A stretch of 64,000 nt of DNA from Streptomyces sp. NP-1717 (GTDB taxonomy: Bacteria; Actinomycetota; Actinomycetes; Streptomycetales; Streptomycetaceae), in contig NZ_JAAPBF010000001.1 in assembly GCF_022695985.1 (NCBI RefSeq), positions 1 to 64,000 of the forward strand. Reading direction: 5' to 3'. The first letter of the stretch is position 1, and the number at the start of each line of letters is the position of its first letter. Below, in pieces: positions 56,998 to 64,000 of this stretch. Under the pieces are notes generated by a model. It was not told the origin of the DNA. It saw only the letters and a program-made list of their open reading frames with translations, and did not search any database. The translations under genes and the position numbers were made by a program.

Positions 56998-59900
56998 ATG
57001 AGGGAGCCCGAAGCCACTTCCAACTCCAGCTCGTGGGAGGGCGCTTGGCGCGTCCGGCTGGCCCAGGACGAGAGCGGCACCGCCTCACCGCTCGGCGCCG
57101 GGGTGCTGCTGCCGGGTGGGCTGGTGCTCACCTGTGCCCATGTGGTGCTGGCCAAACCCCGGCGCGGGACGGACGGTTCAGGGGGATCGGGCCGACGCGG
57201 TGGTCCGCCGCGGCCGGTCGACACCCTCTACGCGGAGTTCCCCGCCGCTCCGGCGCACCCGCCCGTGCGGCTGCGCGCCGAGGTGCTGGCCGAGCATCTC
57301 GCCCCGCCGACCTCGCGGTTCAGCGGCGACATCGCCCTGCTGCGGCTGGCCGCCGTGCCACCGGTGGAGACCGCCGTACTGCACCGCCGTGTCCCCTCGC
57401 GCGGCACATCGGTGCACGCGGTCGGCTACACGGACCGGCTGCCCGGTGGTGAGCGCATCGACGCCCGCCTCATGGGGCTGGGTGGCCCCGCGCGCTACCC
57501 CGAGTGGGTCCAACTCGATCCGGACGGAGGGTCGTACGCGGTGCGCCACGGGTACAGCGGCAGCGGTGTGGTCACCGGATCGGGTGACGTACTCGGCATC
57601 CTGGTCCACCAGTTCGGGACCGAGCAGTACCCGGTCGCGGTCAGCCACGCGTACATGATCCCGACCGACACCATCCTGCGCTATCTGTCGGTCCTGCGGC
57701 ACCCACAGGCGGATCGGTCGGCCAAGTTGCGGGTGACGGGGGCTCCCGCCCTGTCGCCCACCATCCCGCGCGATCCGCCCGGAAGCGGTTCGGCCCGCGC
57801 TCTCGGACTGCGCCGCAAGGTGACCCACTGGCTCATCGACTCGGTTCCGGCGACGGGCACGACGGGCACGACCCCCGCCCCGGTCTCGGATCCGGTGTCC
57901 GGGGCCGACCCGGCGGGCGGCAGGCGCGCGACCACGGAGCCGGTGGAGGTGATCTTCGCCCGCGACGACCGGCACGACGACATGGCGGCGATCCACGCCA
58001 CCCTCAACCTCGCCGACCGCGAACGCAATCCGCGCCCGACGGGTACGGGCGGCGGCTCCGAACCGCCCGCCGGTTCGATCGACATCGCCGTGGACACAGC
58101 AGATCTGACGGCCGGTCAGCTCATCGCGCTCACCGCCGAACGCATCGGGCTCGCGGACCCGGCCGGCCAGGCCGGATCAGAGAGACCCGGCGGACCCGAG
58201 GACCACGACCGCGCCCTGGCCCGGATCGCCGGGGACAGCCCGCCGATCGCCGCCGCGTTCCTCTCCGTCGACCGGACGGCCCCGACCGGCGAGGCCGCGA
58301 TACCCCTGCTCAGGGCGTTACGGGCGAGCGGACAGACCCGGCTGCTGCTCGTCTTCCGCGACCCCGGCTCCCCGTCGCTCGAACGCGTTGTGGACACCCT
58401 GCTCGACGACGGCTGGGCCGAGCGCCGCACGACGGCCGCCGCCGCGCGGCTCGACGTGCTCGCCGAGCTGGAGCGGAGGTTCCGCAGGCTCAGCGCGCAC
58501 CCCGGTGTCCCGCGCATCACCGACGCGCCGCGGCCGGTCCACCGCCGACTGGCCGCGCGGCTGGCCGAGTTGCGGACGGACGGCGAGATCCCGCGCCGGA
58601 GCGCCGCCCTCGCCCACGACCTGTTCCTGCTCGACATCGACGTCGAGGACGCCATCCAGCGCACGGGATCCGCCGTACGTCTCCTCGACCGCCCCTACGC
58701 ACCGGGCGAGTACGTGGTGACTCCGCCCGGTGACGGCCTCACCGATCTGCCGCACATCGCCGTCGAGGACCCCGACACGTTCGTCGAGCCCGAGGCGGAG
58801 GCGCCGAAGGACTCCGAGTCCGGCCTCGTACGCGGCCAGGAGCTGCACCAGCAGTACAAGGTCGTCGGGCTGCTCGGGGAGGGGAGTTTCGGGCAGGTGT
58901 ATCTCGCCCGTGACCAGATGCTGGAGAACCGCCCGGTGGCCCTGAAGGGCGCACGGGACCCCGGCGACGCGACCGACCGGCGGATCTCCCGCCTCGAACT
59001 GCTGCGGCTGGTCAGTCTCAACCACCCGTCCATCATCAAGGTGTTCAACTACGCCCGGCATCCCGGCCGCCCCGACCGGCCCGGACACCCGGCGAACAAC
59101 GCCCGGTTCATCGTGATGGAGTTCGCCGACGGCGCGCCTCTCCAGTGGGTCGCCGAGCAGATCGCGCGCGACGAGGCACCGTTCGACGGCTATCGCGTCC
59201 ATGAGTTCATCGCCGCCTACGGCCTGCGGATCCTGGACGCGCTCAGCTATCTGCACGAAGAGGAGGGCTTCGTCTACGGCGATCTCTCCCTCACCAATGT
59301 CATCCACTGCGGCAACGGCATCAAACTCATCGACGTCGCGGGCGTACGGAGAATCGGGCACGCGGGCCCCGTCACCTATCGGGCGCCCGAACTCGGCACA
59401 TCCACCGAAGTGACGGTGGCGGCCGACCTGTTCGCGGTCGGAGCCGTCCTCCAGGAACTCTTCGACCGGGTCCCCACCCATCCCGTCGACCTCGGTACGA
59501 CCTCACTCCAGCGTGTCCTGAACAGGGCGCAGGCGGCGCGCCCCGGGGACCGGTTCGCCGACGCGCGGGAGATGGCCGTCCAACTCCACGGTGTGCTGCG
59601 CGAGCTGCGCTCGCTGCGCCTCGGCGAGGAGACGTTCGAGCCGTCGCCGCTGTTCTCGGTCGCACCCACCGCGCTCGACGGCGAACTCGGCAAGGCACCG
59701 CCGCTCGAACAGTGGCGGCACGGGGGCAACCACAAACGGCCGCTGACGATACGGCCGCCGCGCCCCGCCGAGGTGGCCGTCGGCCTGCCCGTACCGAGAC
59801 CGAGCAGACAGGACCCCAACTGGAAGGAGCTTCAGCGCACGTCGTACGACGATCCGGCAGGTCTGCTCCAGCTCAGCGCCGACTGGCAGCTCTCCCCCGA

Positions 59901-60900
59901 ACTGGCCCTCCTGCGCTGCCGTCTCCATCTGGAGGTCGCCCGCTACCAGCCGGCCGGCGCGGGCACGGGGCTGGCGTCCGCCACCGCCGAGCTGAGGCGG
60001 GCCGAGGCCGCCGTCGGCCCACTGGCCGAGTACGACTGGCGGCTGCGCTGGCACCGGGGGTTGCTCCAGCTCGCCGCCGACGACGTCGAGTCGGCGCTCC
60101 GGTCCTTCGACGGGGTCTACGCGGCGATTCCCGGCGAGTACGCGCCCAAGCTCGCGCTCGGCTACTGCTACGAGATCCTCGACCGGCCGGAGGAGGCGAT
60201 GGTCTTCTACGGCGCGGTGTGGAAGCGCAACCACGCGCTCGGCAGTGCGGCCTTCGGGCTGGCCCGTATCCATCTGGCCGACGGCGACAGCGGTCCGGCC
60301 CTCGCCCGGCTCGAAGCCGTTCCCCCCGACTCGCGGCACCGCACCGCCGCCCGCACCGGCATGGTGCGGATCCACGCCGATCTGCCGGCCGAAGGTGGTC
60401 CGCCGAGCGTGGACGCCGCGAAGCAGGCGTGCGTTGCGCTCCACCGGCTCGCCCGATACGAGGGGCTGACGGACCGTCACGCCCAGGAGCGGCTGCGCAC
60501 CGACCTGTTGGAGCTGCTGCTCCGGCTGGTCGTGACAGCCCCGGAGCCGGACCCGCTGCGCGCGCTCCGTGAGTCGCTGGACAAGGACATCCCCATCCCC
60601 CTCACCGAACACGATCTGCGGGAGCAGTTGGGCGCCGGTTACGAGCGGCTCTCGGAGCAGGTGCCGCGCACCGCGCTGCGCGAGCACACCCATTTGGAGA
60701 GGGCCCTGCTCGACAACGCGTACCGCACCCGCCCGTTCGCGTTCAGCCACAACCGGGGTGAGCGGCGTCAGGGCCGGCTGCGGGGCTGGCGGCCGGGCCG
60801 GCTGCGGGGCCTGCTGGGCGGCCGGGCGGACCGGTCGCAGGTGCCGGACACCGGGGGCATGGGCGACGACCGCTGGAACGCCTTCACCGGGGAGCGTTGA
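56998..60900 (+). CDS. Trypsin-like protease - STAND-like region - PknG-like kinase - TPR fusion protein
   Basis: 1300 residues from ATG 56998. Residues 15-235: trypsin-like domain with His48 (LTCAHVV), Asp111 (SGDIALLRL) and Ser187 in HGYSGSGVV, where the usual GDSGG is GYSGS. Residues about 315-500: alpha/beta region with VDTADLTAGQLIALTAERIG, AFLSVDRTAPTGEAAIPLLRALR and LLLVFRDPG, which resembles a STAND NTPase core without a Walker A loop. Residues about 615-870: kinase, G-loop GEGSFGQVYLAR, Lys650, VYGDLSLTN (Asp762) and LIDVAG in place of DFG, closest to PknG (known there as NDLKPEN and IDLGA). Residues about 960-1190: PknG-type TPRs. Codon 441 is TTA. No TM helix, so cytosolic. Signalling role inferred. 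Confidence 0.85.
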   Translation: MREPEATSNSSSWEGAWRVRLAQDESGTASPLGAGVLLPGGLVLTCAHVVLAKPRRGTDGSGGSGRRGGPPRPVDTLYAEFPAAPAHPPVRLRAEVLAEHLAPPTSRFSGDIALLRLAAVPPVETAVLHRRVPSRGTSVHAVGYTDRLPGGERIDARLMGLGGPARYPEWVQLDPDGGSYAVRHGYSGSGVVTGSGDVLGILVHQFGTEQYPVAVSHAYMIPTDTILRYLSVLRHPQADRSAKLRVTGAPALSPTIPRDPPGSGSARALGLRRKVTHWLIDSVPATGTTGTTPAPVSDPVSGADPAGGRRATTEPVEVIFARDDRHDDMAAIHATLNLADRERNPRPTGTGGGSEPPAGSIDIAVDTADLTAGQLIALTAERIGLADPAGQAGSERPGGPEDHDRALARIAGDSPPIAAAFLSVDRTAPTGEAAIPLLRALRASGQTRLLLVFRDPGSPSLERVVDTLLDDGWAERRTTAAAARLDVLAELERRFRRLSAHPGVPRITDAPRPVHRRLAARLAELRTDGEIPRRSAALAHDLFLLDIDVEDAIQRTGSAVRLLDRPYAPGEYVVTPPGDGLTDLPHIAVEDPDTFVEPEAEAPKDSESGLVRGQELHQQYKVVGLLGEGSFGQVYLARDQMLENRPVALKGARDPGDATDRRISRLELLRLVSLNHPSIIKVFNYARHPGRPDRPGHPANNARFIVMEFADGAPLQWVAEQIARDEAPFDGYRVHEFIAAYGLRILDALSYLHEEEGFVYGDLSLTNVIHCGNGIKLIDVAGVRRIGHAGPVTYRAPELGTSTEVTVAADLFAVGAVLQELFDRVPTHPVDLGTTSLQRVLNRAQAARPGDRFADAREMAVQLHGVLRELRSLRLGEETFEPSPLFSVAPTALDGELGKAPPLEQWRHGGNHKRPLTIRPPRPAEVAVGLPVPRPSRQDPNWKELQRTSYDDPAGLLQLSADWQLSPELALLRCRLHLEVARYQPAGAGTGLASATAELRRAEAAVGPLAEYDWRLRWHRGLLQLAADDVESALRSFDGVYAAIPGEYAPKLALGYCYEILDRPEEAMVFYGAVWKRNHALGSAAFGLARIHLADGDSGPALARLEAVPPDSRHRTAARTGMVRIHADLPAEGGPPSVDAAKQACVALHRLARYEGLTDRHAQERLRTDLLELLLRLVVTAPEPDPLRALRESLDKDIPIPLTEHDLREQLGAGYERLSEQVPRTALREHTHLERALLDNAYRTRPFAFSHNRGERRQGRLRGWRPGRLRGLLGGRADRSQVPDTGGMGDDRWNAFTGER
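58318..58320 (+). promoter_or_regulatory. In-frame TTA (bldA) codon in the protease-kinase gene
   Basis: TTA is codon 441 (Leu of LLRALRASG). Translation of this gene would depend on the bldA leucyl-tRNA. Confidence 0.8.
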
Positions 60901-62033
60901 TGGGCCGCCGGTCCGCCGTGCGTTCGTGGCTGCGGTCCGCCCTGACGGCCGGGAGGTCGGCCGGGTCCGCCGTATGGCGGTCGGTGTGGCTGCCGTTGTG
61001 GCGCAGGTCCTCGGGCCGTACGCCCACGGGTCGGCGACGTCATACGGCTCCGTTCCTGTTCAGCCGCATGCTGCTGCTCCCGGCGCTCGCCCTGACGGTC
61101 CTGGCGCTGGCCGGGACGGCGTATCTGGACCTCGACGGCCGTACGGAACAGTTGCGTGAGCGCTACGCCCCCGCGATGGTCGAACTGGCCCATGCCAGAA
61201 CGTCGTTGGATCTGGCGCACAAGGAGGCGTCGCTGCGCCTCCGCGGGGACGACGGAGAGCCGCTGCTCCAGACCGATCTCGTCGGGCTCGGGGAGAGGTA
61301 CCCGTCACTGCTGACCGAAGCGGCGCAGAGCCTCAACAACGCGGCCCAGACGAAGGCGCTGCGCGCCGAACAGGAACAGGAGGTCCGTGTGGTGTCGGGG
61401 CTGGTGGTGGCCTACGACGACTGGATCGGCTGGGCCGGCAGCCACCACGACAGCGAGGTGCTGCGTACGGCGGGACTGGACTACGCCGCGAGCCTGCTGG
61501 GCGCCCCGCCCAAGTCATCCGATGACACCACCGTCCTCTACCGCATCCGGGCTCTCGAAGGGGAGTTGAGAGCGGACGCGTCGGAACTGTCGGGCTGGAC
61601 CGGGCTCTCCACCGTGACGGCGTGGGCCGCGCTGCTGGCCGTGCTGGTCTTCGTGTCCGCCGTCGTCGGGACGCTCGACTTCGTCCTGGCGCAGCTACGG
61701 GTGCGCAGCCCGTTGCTGACGCTGTACGCGCTGCCGGTCCTGCTGGCACTGGGCGTACTGGTGCTCGGGGCGGCCGGTCAGCAGCACGCTCAGCGGAAGG
61801 TGGCGGCGGCGGGAGTCGAACTGGCCGCGGTGAGCGCGACGCCGGCGGCCGGTAACCGGATCGAGGTACTGGAGGAGGAATTGGCCGTCGATCTGCGCGG
61901 CACGCACCCGGGGGCGTGGACGCTGGCCGCCGAACTCGCCCTGGCCGTCGGGGCGGTGGGCGCGGTGGCGTCCGGATTCACGCTGTTCCACTACGGCCGC
62001 AAGCACTTGCAGATCCTCTGGAGGGCGCCGTGA
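60900..62033 (+). CDS. GlnX-like membrane sensor protein with four TM helices
   Basis: 377 residues; ATG overlaps the kinase stop by one base (TGATG) and GGGGAG lies five bases ahead. Very basic N terminus (residues 1-50), TM1 about 57-76, an external helical region 77-236 that looks like a coiled four-helix sensor bundle, TM2 237-262, TM3 270-292, a second external segment 293-336, and TM4 338-364. No enzyme motif. Position between a PknG-like kinase and a binding lipoprotein, and the four-helix layout, match mycobacterial GlnX, which passes the ligand signal of GlnH to PknG. Sequence similarity to GlnX was not tested. Confidence 0.75.
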   Translation: MGRRSAVRSWLRSALTAGRSAGSAVWRSVWLPLWRRSSGRTPTGRRRHTAPFLFSRMLLLPALALTVLALAGTAYLDLDGRTEQLRERYAPAMVELAHARTSLDLAHKEASLRLRGDDGEPLLQTDLVGLGERYPSLLTEAAQSLNNAAQTKALRAEQEQEVRVVSGLVVAYDDWIGWAGSHHDSEVLRTAGLDYAASLLGAPPKSSDDTTVLYRIRALEGELRADASELSGWTGLSTVTAWAALLAVLVFVSAVVGTLDFVLAQLRVRSPLLTLYALPVLLALGVLVLGAAGQQHAQRKVAAAGVELAAVSATPAAGNRIEVLEEELAVDLRGTHPGAWTLAAELALAVGAVGAVASGFTLFHYGRKHLQILWRAP

Positions 62034-63328
62034 GGGCACGCTACGGAATCGTCCGCTCGGCGCTGGCGGGTGCCCTGCTCGCCGGGGTGGCCGTCGTGTC
62101 CGCGGGCTGCGCGGCCGAGGAGAAGCCGACGCTGGTGGTGCTCGGTCCGTGGACCGGCGGCGAGGAGGCTCCTTTCAAGAAGATGCTCCAGGAGATGGGC
62201 AGGAAGAACGGCAAGCACTATGTGTACGAGGGCACGCGCTCGCTGCGGGAGACGCTGGTCGCGCAGTTACGGACGGAGTCGCCGCCCGACGTGGCGATCC
62301 TCAACGGCCCCGGCGAGTTGGCCGAGTACGCGTTCGAGGGGGACGCCCAGCCGCTCCCCTCGGACGTGGTGGGCCGGGCCATAGAGCCGTGGGCCCCGCG
62401 TATCAGTGTCGCGGACAAGCACGGGGACATGCAGGAGCGCGCCTACTGGGTGCCGGTGCGGGTGGATCTCAAGTCCATCGTCTGGAGCAGGGCGGGCGAG
62501 GAGAGGGCGGCGGACGAGGACGCCGTGTGGTGCCTGGGCATGGCGTCGGGTGCGACGTCGGGGTGGCCTGGCACGGACTGGATCGAGGACCTGCTGCTGC
62601 AGCGGGAGGGCCCCGACGCGTACGAGCGGTGGGCCACCGGCGCCCTGGCGTGGACCGACAAGCGGGTGAAACGGGCGTGGCAGGACTGGGCCGCCCTGCT
62701 CACCACCGATGTGGACAACGCCAAGGAGGCGATCACCAGACCGTTCGAGAGTCTCGGCAAGGACCGGTTCGGGCTGCTGAACAAGCCCGGCTACTGCACA
62801 CGCGAGCATCAGGGTTCCTTCGCCCGCCGCCATTACGGTCTCGACGTGATGCCTGCCCCGACCTCCGACTTCGTCAAGGGGCTGCCCGCGGACCAGAACG
62901 CGTTCGAGGTGTCGGGTGACATGGCGGCGGTGTTCAAACCGAGCGACGCGGCGTGGGAGTTGGTGATCGAACTCACCTCGCAGAGTGCCCGGAACGAATG
63001 GGTCAGGGCGGCGGAACCGGAGGAGCAGCCGTTCTTCCCGTCCGGTGCGGCGGGAGCGAAGGGCGCGACCCCGGCGTCGAGGGAGATCCTGCGGATACTC
63101 AACGACGCGGAGCGGATCTGCCTCGACGCCTCCGATGCCATGCCGTCGACGCTGCGGGGTGCCTTCCAGCGGGCGGTGCTGGAGTTTCTGGAGAATCCGC
63201 GGGACGAGGCGGTGCTCGACGGTCTGCTCGCCCAGCTGGAGGCGGAGCGACTGCTCCAGAAGCGGGCGAAGGCGTTCGTCCTGGACGATCTGTGCGATGT
63301 GCCGCCCGGCAGGTCGCCGGAAGGGTGA
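62030..63328 (+). CDS. Solute-binding lipoprotein (GlnH role), without an ABC transporter
   Basis: 432 residues from GTG 62030, overlapping the preceding stop as GTGA, GGAGG five bases before. Signal peptide with lipobox SAGC27, so anchored outside. LVVLGPWTGGEEAPFKKMLQEM, PPDVAILNGPGELAEYAFEG, YWVPVRVDLKSIVWSR and DMAAVFKPSDAAWELVIELTS match family 1 (sugar-type) extracellular binding proteins of about 400-430 residues. No permease or ATPase is adjacent, so it is likely a receptor rather than part of a transporter. Codon 80 is TTA (62267-62269). Ligand unknown. Confidence 0.82.
   Translation: MRARYGIVRSALAGALLAGVAVVSAGCAAEEKPTLVVLGPWTGGEEAPFKKMLQEMGRKNGKHYVYEGTRSLRETLVAQLRTESPPDVAILNGPGELAEYAFEGDAQPLPSDVVGRAIEPWAPRISVADKHGDMQERAYWVPVRVDLKSIVWSRAGEERAADEDAVWCLGMASGATSGWPGTDWIEDLLLQREGPDAYERWATGALAWTDKRVKRAWQDWAALLTTDVDNAKEAITRPFESLGKDRFGLLNKPGYCTREHQGSFARRHYGLDVMPAPTSDFVKGLPADQNAFEVSGDMAAVFKPSDAAWELVIELTSQSARNEWVRAAEPEEQPFFPSGAAGAKGATPASREILRILNDAERICLDASDAMPSTLRGAFQRAVLEFLENPRDEAVLDGLLAQLEAERLLQKRAKAFVLDDLCDVPPGRSPEG
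62267..62269 (+). promoter_or_regulatory. In-frame TTA (bldA) codon in the binding-lipoprotein gene
   Basis: TTA is codon 80 (Leu of VAQLRTE). It is the second TTA codon in the protease-kinase operon. Confidence 0.8.
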
Positions 63329-63338
63329 GGCCGTGGCC

Positions 63339-63400
63339 GGTCCGTCCTCGGTCGCCGGAAGGACCGCGAGCACCGCTCGTGCGGCGGCCGAGGACGGACC
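63339..63400. terminator. Hairpin between convergent genes
   Basis: GGTCCGTCCTCGG (63339-63351) and its exact complement (63388-63400) form a 13-bp stem; the 36-base loop contains a smaller self-complementary part. Lies between the lipoprotein gene end and the end of the beta-helix gene. Confidence 0.65.
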
Positions 63401-63406
63401 CGGTCG

Positions 63407-64000
63407 TCAGGGAGTGATGGCGATGTTCGTCAGGCCGCGCCCGCCGGTGACCGTGTTGTTCGAGTGCACCGTGGTGCGGCAGCCGGCGGTGTCGGCGGTG
63501 ACGTTGATGGCGAGCTGCTTGTCGCCGGTGGCGCCGGTGAGATCCGACCTGTTGCCCCGGAAGACGGTGCCGCAGCCCCAGCCCGGCTGCTGGGTGTGGG
63601 TCTCGAAGCCGTTGTTGGTGGTGTTCTTCCCGGTGTTGTTCTCGACGAGCGTGTTGTTGCCCTTCACGTCGACCCAGGAGTCGTCGAAGTTGGCACCGGT
63701 CAGCCCGCGGCCGTCGAAGATGTTCCCGATGATCTTCGCTCCGGTGGTGCCCTCCTTGATGTCGATGGCCTCGCCGCCGACGTCGGGACCGATCGTGTTG
63801 CCGATGATCTGTGTGTTGTCGCTCTTGTCGGAGGTGCCGCCGGCCGAGCCGACGTACACGCCTTCGCCCATGCCCCGGCCGTCGTTGCCGGTGTCGTGGA
63901 TACGGGAGTTCTTGATGACGCCGTCGCGGCTGGAGTTGCGGAAGTGGACGCCTTCCATGTCCAGGTCGTGCACGACGACGGAGTCGATGACGACGCCGGC
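63407..64000 (-). CDS. Right-handed beta-helix protein, 5' partial
   Basis: The frame is open to the window edge, so the N terminus is outside; about 198 C-terminal residues are visible. Repeated short turns rich in Asn/Gly (GVIKNSRIHDTGNDGRGMGEGVYVGSA, NTQIIGNTIGPDVGGEAIDIKEGTTGAKIIGN, NTLVENNTGKNTTNNG) are those of the pectate-lyase-like parallel beta-helix fold. One Cys pair near the end (WGCG ... AGCRTTV) fits a secreted protein. Polysaccharide lyase or binding role is likely; no catalytic residue can be assigned in this part. Confidence 0.8.
   Translation of the reverse strand, partial: AGVVIDSVVVHDLDMEGVHFRNSSRDGVIKNSRIHDTGNDGRGMGEGVYVGSAGGTSDKSDNTQIIGNTIGPDVGGEAIDIKEGTTGAKIIGNIFDGRGLTGANFDDSWVDVKGNNTLVENNTGKNTTNNGFETHTQQPGWGCGTVFRGNRSDLTGATGDKQLAINVTADTAGCRTTVHSNNTVTGGRGLTNIAITP

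Noticed and set aside
56591-63328. A normal sugar ABC transporter around the binding lipoprotein
   Set aside because: No permease or ATPase is present; the neighbouring membrane protein lacks the EAA loop and permease pattern, so a receptor role is preferred.
1-64000. Prophage, integrative element, CRISPR array or tRNA genes
   Set aside because: No integrase, transposase, phage structural gene, regular spacer array or tRNA-like cloverleaf was seen. Composition is even across the window.

Overview
The window is high-GC DNA with strong third-position GC bias, GTG and ATG starts behind GGAG/AGGAGG sites, many 4-base ATGA/GTGA gene overlaps and very few TTA codons. Its gene content (rppA with a P450, MocR-type and SpoIIE-type regulators, PknG-like kinase, large secreted glycosidases) fits a Streptomyces-type actinomycete chromosome. 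No rRNA, tRNA, CRISPR array, transposase or phage gene was seen. About 51 protein genes are supported; the first and last run off the window.

Layout. 0-4.5 kb: end of an ABC exporter, a secreted SGNH lipase, a DUF779 protein, a small membrane protein and a secreted GDPD-like phosphodiesterase. 4.5-9.7 kb: a five-gene nickel/peptide-type ABC importer with a Nur-like box in front of it. 9.8-13.2 kb: two acyl-CoA dehydrogenases and a quinone oxidoreductase in one operon. 13.2-16.6 kb: SpoIIE-type phosphatase, LmbE-type deacetylase, proline iminopeptidase. 16.7 kb: an OpuCA-type ATPase, whose likely permeases and binding protein lie 10 kb away (27.2-29.5 kb). 17.9-26.0 kb: a LacI-controlled catabolic cluster (FAD oxidoreductase, hydantoinase A, HExxH protein, transporter, Tat-exported glycosidase-like protein), with a CE7 esterase divergent from it. 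29.6-33.0 kb: MocR regulator divergent from an alpha/beta hydrolase, a small membrane protein and cyanase.

33.2-46.0 kb is a carbohydrate region: GH36 alpha-galactosidase, GH13 alpha-glucosidase, a GntR regulator, a ThuA/DUF1080/CBM6 protein, a PQQ-type sugar dehydrogenase with PKD and CBM6 modules, and a GH2 enzyme with an AbfB domain. 46.2-53.7 kb holds small orphan proteins, an AraC/DJ-1 regulator with a cupin, a GNAT enzyme, a divergent NAD-dependent DNA ligase, a hemC and a secreted protein. 54.2-56.5 kb is a P450-rppA operon for tetrahydroxynaphthalene-derived pigment.

The most striking part is 56.6-63.3 kb. A trypsin-co-occurring (Trypco2-like) gene diverges from a three-gene operon: a 1300-residue protein joining a trypsin-like protease, a possibly degenerate STAND-like region, a PknG-like kinase and TPRs; a four-helix membrane protein; and a solute-binding lipoprotein. 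This looks like the mycobacterial PknG-GlnX-GlnH nutrient-sensing triad combined with parts of the trypsin/EAD conflict systems. Two of its genes carry in-frame TTA codons, which implies bldA control.
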